Positions 51,261 to 58,944 of a DNA stretch of 58,944 nt are shown in pieces. A model generated the notes under the pieces. That model was not told the origin of the DNA. It did not search any database and worked only from the letters and a program-made list of their open reading frames with translations. The translations under genes were made by a program, and so were the position numbers. This DNA is from Symsagittifera roscoffensis. Taxonomy: Eukaryota; Xenacoelomorpha; Acoela; Convolutidae. The stretch spans positions 1-58,944 of the forward strand of contig NW_026971210.1 of NCBI RefSeq assembly GCF_963678635.1, written 5' to 3'. Numbering within the stretch: the first letter of the stretch is position 1; each line of letters begins with the position of its first letter.

Positions 51261-52120
51261 GAACCTATCAAAGATGAATGACGAACAAATTGGGCTACAA
51301 CTAAAACATTTACTTTTGCATCTATCAAAATAGGTCTTGTTTTCAAAATTTCCATTTTTCAAATATGATTAGGAATCAGACTTGATTTTCAAAACGATTT
51401 GTAAAATTTTAAACAATTCAATGATAGATGCAATTTAAGTGTTTTAGTTCGATTAAAGACTGGATAAGTGAAAGTTTTGAACCTATCAAAGATGAATGAC
51501 GAACAAATTGGGCTACAACTAACACACTTACTTTTGCATCTATTCAAATAGGTCTTGTTTTCAAAAATTTTGTTTTTAATTTGATTGAGAAACAGATTTG
51601 GTTTTCAAAACGAAATTCTAAATTTTTAAACAATTCTAGGGTAGAGGCAATTTAAGTGTTTCAGTTCGATTAAAGACTAGAGAAGTGAACGTTTTGAACT
51701 TATCAAAGATGAATGACGAACAAATTGGGCTGCAACTATCACATTTATTTTTGCATCTATCCAAATAGGTCTTGTTTTCAAAATTTTTTCAAATTTGATT
51801 AAGTAACAGACTTGGTTTTCAAAACAATTTTTAAATAGTTCAAGCATAGATGCAATTTAAGTGTTTTAGTTCGATTAAAGACTGGAGAAGAGAACGTTTT
51901 GAACCTATCAAAGATGAGTGACGAACAAAATGGGCTACAACTAACACACTTACTTTTGCATCTATTCAAATAGGTCTTGTTTTCAAAAATTTTGTTTTTA
52001 ATTTGATCGAGAAACAGAATTGGTTTTCAAAACGTTTTTCTAAAGTTTTAAACAATTCAAGGGTAGATGCAATTTAAGTGTTTTGGTTCAAAAAAAGAGT
52101 GGAGAAGTGAACGTTCTGTC
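51261..52120 (+). repeat. Minisatellite, four ~205-218-bp units
   Basis: GAAC(C/T)TATCAAAGATGA(A/G)TG starts units at 51261, 51479, 51696 and 51901 (spacing 218, 217, 205). Each contains TTTTGCATCTAT and AATAGGTCTTGTTTTC, and units 1-3 end GTTCGATTAAAGACT. No coding frame. Confidence 0.9.
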
Positions 52121-52700
52121 TCGAAAAATCTACAGATGTTATGGTTTCTAATATTTCTTTCAGTTATAGCTCAACAGCACTTTGGATTCCGAAACTAGAC
52201 TTTTTTATTGTATCTATCAACATAAGTCGTTTTTTCAAAGGTTTCATCTCAAATTTACACTTCAATTTAATTTGTAGACAATTGCAAACCTAAAGTATTT
52301 TTGTGTAGATGCAATTTCGATGTTCTAGTTTGATTGAAGATTACAAATGGAACCACTTGAATCAACAATTCCACATATGTTATGGTCTCTAATATCCCTC
52401 AATTCAAAGATGACTGATGAGTAACTTGGACACAAAAACTGAAACATTTTTTTTGCATCTAACAGAATAAATCAATATTTCTTTGTTACTATTTGAAGTT
52501 TTCTTTTTAAAAAAAACGAAATTACAGTTTCAATTTATTAGAATAAAAATTCTTACATTTTCAATTCAATATTTGTAGATGCAAATTAAGTGTTTTAGTT
52601 GAAAAAAGACATCGTTCGTAAATATCTATTCAAAAAACTTACGGATGTTATGGTTTCTAATATCCTTCTCTTGTACAAAAATGTTGACTTCGACGGAGAA
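52120..52700 (+). repeat. Degenerate continuation of the minisatellite
   Basis: Looser copies share AGATGTTATGG-TTTCTAATAT (about 52134, 52375, 52635) and TTTTGCATCTA with GTAGATGCAA. Spacing is about 240-260 bp. Confidence 0.65.
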
Positions 52701-53117
52701 TTATTTCCATTCTGTCATCTTTAATTGAATCGTCATGTTCCTAGTATAATGTTTTATAATTAATCACGTAGTAATTCGGTTGTTGCTGATGATAAAATTT
52801 TGCAATCAATAATAATTCTTTTATTTTGTTTCAAAACATCCAAAGAGTGACTAAAACTGGCTTGAAAATTTTATGAAAAAATTCAGGTTTTACAAAGTTA
52901 ATTACTTAAAGAAAAGTTGTTTGGAAATTTCAATATGATAACTTTTAAATATACAAAAGAGTTCAACCAGTGTTATATGTCATAATGTTTAAAATGTGTA
53001 AATCGCAAACGTGCATATCTTGTAAAGCGTAACTTCTTTAACATGTGTATAATGTAAAAATGTGTATAGCTTTAATTTTTTTTAGAGATTTTCTAATTTC
53101 AGTTCATCAAGATAATT
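52701..53117. other. Spacer upstream of the SGNH gene
   Basis: AT-rich DNA without a recognised repeat or gene. Any promoter of the SGNH gene must lie here, but no defined core-promoter motif can be supported. Confidence 0.4.
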
Positions 53118-54093
53118 ATGAATACATTTAATCGAGTTGGCGTCACCCCGTTAGTTTCATTGATTTCATTTGGTTGGCAATTTTTGAATTTTTTAATCAA
53201 ATAATTTCTTTAGGGTTCTCATTTTTGGCGATAGCCATATAAATCATATGGAGAGGGCAGTTAAAACTTTTGAGCACATGTATCCAGCTCATCAAGATTG
53301 TTATCGTTTCTTTGGAGTCCCAGGAATGAAACTTTGGCAATGGGGAAATTATATTGAGGAAATCGCGAGGATGAACCCTCTAATCAGTGATGGGCTTCCG
53401 ATAACTACAAATTAAACAATTTAAAGTATAGGTTTTTAGTTGACTGTTTTAAATCTTTAGCTCCTAAAATTCTGCAGTTCATTTTTCAAGATTGATATTG
53501 AGATAAAAAATTGATTTTCCGAAGAAAAAAAATGTTGATACTTCTTGCTGTGAAACGTTGCTGTATTTGAAGATTTTCAAATCAGATAAATTTTATATCT
53601 AAAATAGAAAAACAATTGAGTCCTATCACAATGGTAAAAATAATATTTTTTTTAAATATGGATTTTTAAACAGAACATCAAAGTGGAAAATCATAAAAGT
53701 TTCTACTCCAACTGTTGAAAAAGCCCATCATTGACATTCAAAGTACTGCTTTGTGTTGGTGGAAACGATCTGAGTTATCACCTAAAGTATAATAGTTCAC
53801 CAATATCGGTCAGCGAGGCGATGAGTTGTATGAACAATTTGGTGAATGTTTTGGAAGGAAAACAAATCGAAGTTGGATTTATTAAAGTTTTTCCTAGAGA
53901 AGTATCAAAATCAACTATAGCTTGTTTCAATGAACAAATTTTGAAAAAATATGGGCAGCGCTTCATCGCATTCCCAAGGGATGTTAAACTTAATGCTTCA
54001 TCTCTGAGGGCAGGTGACAATGTGCATTACTCTGAGGAAGTGTATTCTAAATGTTTTCGCGTTATTATAAACAAAATGCCGAATAAACTGTAA
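53118..54093 (+). CDS. SGNH/GDSL-type hydrolase, three exons
   Basis: Exons 53118-53149, 53214-53386 and 53744-54093 join in phase (555 nt, 184 aa), with GT-AG introns of 64 and 357 nt. Family: SGNH hydrolases, serine esterases or deacylases. All blocks are visible: block I LIFGDSH with the nucleophile Ser18, block II Gly near VPGM (about 45-48), block III CVGGND (Asn76), block V DNVH with Asp160 and His163. There is no signal peptide or membrane segment, so it is probably cytoplasmic or nuclear. The joins are supported because exon 1 plus exon 2 restores the usual hydrophobic strand before GDS, and exon 2 plus exon 3 gives one before GGND. Its substrate cannot be deduced. It ends 274 nt before the OTU-Rep gene on the same strand. 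SGNH domains are known as accessory parts of some non-LTR retrotransposons (CR1 type), so an accessory role in a transposon is plausible. Confidence 0.8.
53150..53213 (+). other. Intron 1 of the SGNH gene
   Basis: 64 nt, GTTAGT donor and TTTCTTTAG acceptor. It interrupts the codon for Pro11 just before the catalytic GDSH block. Confidence 0.8.
53387..53743 (+). other. Intron 2 of the SGNH gene
   Basis: 357 nt, GTGATG donor and TTCAAAG acceptor. The donor is the weakest signal of the model. An alternative acceptor is the AG at 53722-53723, but it would not match the phase of this donor. Confidence 0.65.
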
Positions 54094-54258
54094 ATAATCA
54101 TAGCTCAATGTAAATATTGAAGATACGTGGTTCTAAAGTGCACCTTAATTATAATTTTGTTAAGTTGCAAGTTATCTGTCGTCAATTAACAATCCAAACT
54201 TATCATCAAAGTTATTTAAATTTGTAGAAAGTAATGCATTTTTGCTCAAAATTTTACG

Positions 54259-54284
54259 AAACTCTGCGTTCAACGCTTAGATTT
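54259..54284 (+). promoter_or_regulatory. 26-bp dyad-like motif, intergenic copy
   Basis: The core CTCTGCGTTCAACGCTTAG has near dyad symmetry (TCT-GCGTT-C-AACGC-TT-AGA). All 26 bases are identical to 55935-55960 in the downstream coding region, and 55749-55774 differs by one base. This copy sits 84 nt before the first ATG of the OTU-Rep gene. It could be a binding site for the element's own protein, or a relic of a local duplication. Confidence 0.5.
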
Positions 54285-54367
54285 CGATAGATGAATTAGC
54301 AACTTTGCTGATCGGCGCAACAATCTTTGATTATTTTCAGAGTTTTCGCGATCGACCTAAAATTTGA

Positions 54368-57300
54368 ATGGCGCCAAAAAGGAAACGGCGAAAGTTAAAT
54401 GTTTGTGGAAAATGCCAACTTTTCATACCTCTTTCGTCTCAATTCTGCGAGCAACATTTGTTAAATGAGAATCTCCAAACCGTTGAAGAGGTAAGTGTCA
54501 AAATTGATATGTTCAAAGGATGCGAACAATTTCAAACACTTTTTCAGAAAAATCAAAAACGTTTTTTATTGTTTATCGCAATGCCAAGGGTTTATGGTTT
54601 CTTTCTTTTAAACGTACACAAGAGTGAGTTGGTCCAAAGACTTCAAAGACTTTGATTGAACATATTTTTCTTTTCTTAGAGACTATTTTTAAAAAGTTAG
54701 TCATTATATATGCATAATAAATAACACCATTTTAATGTTTTTCGATAACTCTTGTTTAGAACAGCGAACTTAATCCTAGTGGAAAATGTTCAAACATGAC
54801 AAATGAGGACAAAAATGAGGTGGAAAGAATCGATTTAGGGTGTTCACAGGTAAAAAAAAAATTAAAAATAATAACATTTAGAAATTATAACAAAATCTTC
54901 GTTAAAATAAACAGAAATTCTTAAAACACTAATAAAATATATTTTATACTTAGAGCTGCGGAAACGTTTCTAATGGAGATTGTTCAGATCTAAGAAATAC
55001 CGGTCAAGCTGAGATGGAACATACCAATCCAGGCACATTAGCGGTAAAAGTTTTGCAATATGAAGTTTTGACAAGGTTTTTTTATTTGTTAATTAAAACT
55101 GTTTTTGAGCTCTCAAAGATTATCACTTGTATTGTGCGACTCAATTGCATTTACAATTATTTTTGATATGTTTGTAGGAGAATGCCGATCATTTCTGGCT
55201 CAAGAGGATACTGGAAAACAACCGATCCATTCAAGTTTTCCCGTCTATTTTGTATCTCATGTCAGTAGCCGCTTCGTTACAGATATCCTGGTTCGCTAAC
55301 TGTAACATTCAGTCTCTCTCCTGTTCCATTGCTGATTCGGTGCCTGCGAAAACGGCTTCCATTTTCCGTGATGGCAACTGTCTGTTCGGTTCTTTGAGTT
55401 TTCTTGTAACAGGATCTCAAAAATTTTCAGAAATACTTAGATCTAAAATTTGTGATTATTTTGATCATAGTCCATTGACATCAACACACTATAGCGCATA
55501 CTGTGAAGCAATGAGCTCGGATAGGATTCAATATTTGAGAAATTCAAAAATGAGGAAAAATGGTTCATGGGGAGGGGATCTTGAAATTGCAGCGTTTACA
55601 TCATTAGTTGATGCTAAAATAGCTGTTTACGCTTTGCAGTACAAACATTGGGTAATTTACGATAATTTTGTGGATTCTGATGCTCCTGTTTTTTTTTTGC
55701 AATGTGATGGCACTCACTGGGAACCTGTTCTTGAACTACGCTGTGAAAAAACTCTGCGTCCAACGCTTAGATTTTTTCACGGTAGTTCAGAAGCAAATCT
55801 GTTAAAAGACGAAGGGCTCATTTTAACCGGGGAAAACTTTTTCGAGGACAGAAATCATGTTGTATCATATGCATCATGTCTCGAGAATAAAAAGAATTTT
55901 GATGTGGAATCTAGTAATAAACTGCAAACTGCAAAAACTCTGCGTTCAACGCTTAGATTTTTGCAGAGCAGTTCACAGCAATTAGATTCATCAGATTGCA
56001 AAGATCATCTTCCATCAGCCACAAAATTACCCTCTGAAAACGAGTTTTGCAGTCCGGCAAAAAAGTCACGGTGTTCAGGTGTTGACGTAGACAATTTCGG
56101 TTCAAATAGTAGAAATGACCTCCAGAAGTGCATGAAATGCTCGCGAGTTGCCACATATTGGTATCCTTTACTTTTTTCTACCTTGGATCTTGAATATGTT
56201 TATAAAAGGAAATTTGGAAACAAATTAGTTGGCTCAAGTTTTGTTGTCTGTTCTCAATGTAATAGCTATCTTACCAGCAAGACTGTTTTTTGGAAAAATG
56301 CTTGGCCTGCTGTAATGTTGACTATTTTTGTTACCACCTTATCTACCAATTCCAAGAATTTTTTTGAAAAAATGCCACTGTCGTTTAAAGCATCATGGCC
56401 CGGTTTTTTCAAAGCCAGCAATGATTTACTTGCCGAAACCTTGTTCATTGACATAACACATCAATTAAAAAAGTTCGAGCTGTTAATTTCCTCATATGGT
56501 TCATTGGAATATATAGAAGCAATGAATAAATTTGCTTTCCCGACGGTTAGATGTTTTTGTGGTAGTGCGGAGTTCATAGAAAATACAGGTCGTGTTGAAT
56601 TCTTTCATTTTTTGAATTATTTAGATAATTCATTTGTTTCTTTTTCTGCAAATTGGAAAAAAAAATTGAAATGTATACGTCCCGACTTTTTTGATTTTGC
56701 ACCAAAGTATTTGCCGTTCAATGTACAACCAGCTATTGCAATCGATGAGCAAGGTTTATGGATCTGTACATGTGAATTGCATAAAGCTGGTTCTGACTTG
56801 TTTTTGAATCATGTAGCTAGGCACCCAACAGCCGGCAACATTTCCCATACCTATGCTGATAGACTGGCTCCTGTTAATACGTCTCTCAGGGGAGCAACTC
56901 CCACCAAAGTTGGCCCATTTTCTACAACTTGGACGATGTCTCTGTCAAAAGGCGGCATGAACGGCGTCGGTTCCATCAATCTCCATAACAACAGAAATCT
57001 GAATGTCAAAAGTGACACAGTTTTACCCTGTTTGGAGTCTTTGTTTCTCAAAAATCGGTTGGATTCAACTGAAACAATGGGGGCAATTGCTAGTGAATTT
57101 CATATGAAGGACGATCTGTTACAATCATTCTTCTCTCCACAATTTCTGCCATCGGAGGAGCAGTTTGATGAGTGTGTGAAGAGTTCAACATACATTCCTC
57201 TACGCCTCAGTAAACTGATTAAAGATTCATTGGATTCTACTTCATCGGATTTTTCAGATTTTTTTTCACATTCGAATCTTCAAATTCCAACATACACGTC

Positions 57301-58944
57301 AAAGGCATCCGTAGTTGTGACTATAGGAAATAATAAAAAATTTCAAGTTTACAAGTTTTTATGTTCGTTTTTATATGTGATATCGAATGTAACAGAAGTA
57401 TTCGAATCAGCGATTCAAAATATTACAGATCACAAAATCTCCGTTCTTCACTTGATTAATTCCATCAAAAATGGTAAAAATCTCAATAGTTGCATTGATA
57501 ACTTTCTTAGCGCGTTTGAAATTTCGTCAAACGATAGCTTTTATCTTTTCTGGCAAAAAATTTCCAAGTTTTTTGACGATTGGATGCTAATAACGGGTGA
57601 CAAGAATAAAGATCATTATAAACTGAATGCAAATATCATTTTGGTTGTTTCAAATCGAAAATCTATAAAAAATTGTCCGTCGCAATTTCAAGATGATTTT
57701 CAACTCACAGCAATTGAAAAAACTTTGACATCAATTGTGTTCTTTAAATATCTTCCATCAAAAATTGCAACCATAGTAGACATTTCTAAAACTACTACTA
57801 GTTTTCTTGACACTTTTAATCCGCTAGTGTTTGCGCAAAAGACAAAAACACGTTTGCAAGTGTTTTCCAGGATTGCATGCCCGTCTGTGGGAACAATAAA
57901 TTTTTTCAGTGGTCAAAGACAAGTAAAATGTTTGCTGCATACTGTCCCGTTGTGCTCAGATTTTCCATCTACAAAATACACTTGCTGTATTAGGAGCTGC
58001 AAAAAAAAAATCGAGATGGAGATGCCCTATTTTGCAGTGTTATTTTTCATTTTGTAAAAATCATTTTGGACAAATAGATATCGATGATTCGCTGAAAAAA
58101 GAAGTAATTGAAAAAATTCCACTTTCAGAAAACTGTCCTGATGAAGATGAAACTGTTGTACCGGCCAATTTTTCTGATCACGATATCGAGAAGTCGTTTT
58201 TTTTTGGTCCCACCTCATCTGAAACTATTTCAGATGTTTCTCATATTGATGTCGATGCAGGTGCGCCGTTTCTTGGTGTAGAAAATGAGAAAAAAAGTGA
58301 CGATCTCAAAAATGCGCCAGTAGAACTGCTCTTTAACACTTATTTAACCGTTCTTCATAGACCACACACTCAATTGACCAGTAATCTCAAACAAAAACGT
58401 TTTTTCCAGTGTTTAGTCGCGACAAATAGTTGTTCATCAATTTCATTATTACAACCAGAAGCACTACTTTTCCCATCAATTTTTTACCATCAGTTACCAG
58501 ACGGCACATGTCCTGGTGCAATTCCTTATTTTCTTTATGACAGTGATAAATTTTGTAAAAAATACGGTTTCGCTGGTCTTCTTGAGAACTTCAGAGTTCG
58601 TTTAACTGATATTTCTCTGTCAACATCGTCGCATCAAAGATATATTCAATACATGGCTGATTGCATAATAAATCTTAATTTGATGGGCAAACACACTAAC
58701 GATTTTTTTGAGAGAGGACTTTCTTCTTTGAAAATCAATAACACATCAACAAAATTATTCAAAAAACTTTCATTTGAATTGAATGATACAAACTGTCGCG
58801 TAAAAGAACTTGCATCGGCAATTTCAACTGAAATGGTTTCATTGTTTTTGACAATCACATGTAATCAAAAAACACATCCAGGCGTTGCTCCAATCATCGA
58901 GGCTATCGAGAAATTTTACTCAGACTGTGATCAAGAAATAAAAG
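54368..58944 (+). CDS. Helentron-class OTU-Rep protein (multi-exon, partial, frame break)
   Basis: Exons 54368-54490, 54760-54849, 54954-55043 and 55178-58054 all join in phase 0, giving 1060 aa up to a stop at 58055. In order: a basic start and a C-x2-C...C-x2-H cluster (about 13-30); two similar 30-residue exons; an OTU cysteine-protease domain with DGNC (Asp166, Cys169), WGGDLEIAA and a Thr-His-Trp near His281; C-x2-C pairs at about 419/422 and 459/462; further Cys/His clusters. After an A10 run (58001-58010) the +1-shifted frame stays open from 58011 to the window end (311 codons). It encodes the rest of the Cys cluster (RCPILQCYFSFC) and then the Helitron-like Rep N-terminal region (LPDGTCPGAIPYF; FLTITCNQKTHPG at about 58845). 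OTU domains are typical of Helentron/Helitron2 proteins. The catalytic Rep tyrosines and the helicase must lie beyond the edge. Activity is doubtful unless the A10 run is an assembly error. Confidence 0.8.
54491..54759 (+). other. Intron 1 of the OTU-Rep gene
   Basis: 269 nt, strong GTAAGT donor, CTTGTTTAG acceptor. The intron is open in the first exon's phase for over 50 codons, so retention would give a 95-aa short protein. Confidence 0.7.
54850..54953 (+). other. Intron 2 of the OTU-Rep gene
   Basis: 104 nt, GTAAAA donor, TATACTTAG acceptor, phase 0. It separates the two duplicated 90-nt exons. Confidence 0.75.
55044..55177 (+). other. Intron 3 of the OTU-Rep gene
   Basis: 134 nt, GTAAAAG donor, ATGTTTGTAG acceptor, phase 0. 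Exon 4 then reads ENADHFWLKRILENN directly into the OTU part; an in-frame TAG at 55175-55177 rules out reading through without splicing. Confidence 0.75.
58001..58010 (+). other. A10 homopolymer at the frame break
   Basis: Ten A follow the codon for a Cys (IRSC). The original phase stops at 58055. The phase gained by moving one base continues a Cys-rich motif and stays open to the window end. It could be a sequencing or assembly indel, a recent mutation, or a slippery site. Confidence 0.75.

Noticed and set aside
53731-54093. Single-exon version of the SGNH gene starting at the third exon
   Set aside because: It would lack the catalytic GDSH block. That block lies in the preceding exon, and the phases join correctly.
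55250-58057. OTU gene starting inside the long exon
   Set aside because: The long frame has no early ATG with context, and three upstream phase-0 exons with proper splice sites lead into it through 55178.

Overview
The window looks like an AT-rich, repeat-dominated, gene-poor piece of a eukaryotic genome, most likely an invertebrate animal. Reasons: genes split by short GT-AG introns (64, 357, 269, 104 and 134 nt in the right-hand genes), a LIM zinc-finger exon, and a Helentron-class transposon. The species cannot be named from the sequence. No rRNA, tRNA or bacterial gene organisation was seen.

Layout, left to right. (1) 1-930: a foldback-like element with 30-bp inverted termini and a 125-bp direct repeat. 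(2) 930-2590: no recognisable gene. (3) 2590-28020: a large satellite array of roughly 160-170-bp monomers, built into higher-order units of about 1.09, 2.35, 3.25, 0.90 and 1.16 kb. Both orientations are present, with four large palindromes. (4) 28298-40312: about three head-to-tail copies of a composite unit carrying a decayed Pif1/Helitron-type helicase fragment, a symmetric LIM-domain exon and another exon-like segment, plus a MITE-like element. (5) 40313-about 51200: six head-to-tail units (2.2 kb x3, then 1.6 kb x2, then a truncated one). They share a sharp GTGGCCGC start, a hairpin 34-37 nt inside that start, a strong hairpin 87-147 nt before the end, and a CTAG end. (6) 51261-about 52700: a minisatellite of about 205-218-bp units. 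(7) 53118-58944: two protein-coding genes on the + strand.

Region 7 is the functional core. A three-exon SGNH-hydrolase gene (184 aa) with all catalytic blocks lies 274 nt upstream of a multi-exon gene. That second gene encodes an N-terminal Cys/His cluster, two duplicated 30-residue exons, an OTU cysteine-protease domain, Cys-rich zinc-binding segments and the start of a Helitron-like Rep N-terminal domain, which runs off the right edge. An A10 homopolymer at 58001-58010 breaks the frame inside a cysteine cluster. A 26-bp dyad-like sequence occurs identically once in the intergenic spacer and once in the OTU gene, with a one-mismatch third copy also in the gene.

The most interesting hypothesis is that the SGNH enzyme and the OTU-Rep protein belong to one Helentron-like rolling-circle element, and that the neighbouring head-to-tail arrays with terminal hairpins, and the tandemly repeated LIM/helicase composite, are products of that kind of replication. 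Exon structures were worked out by hand from splice signals and reading phase; array boundaries are approximate unless a sharp junction is stated.
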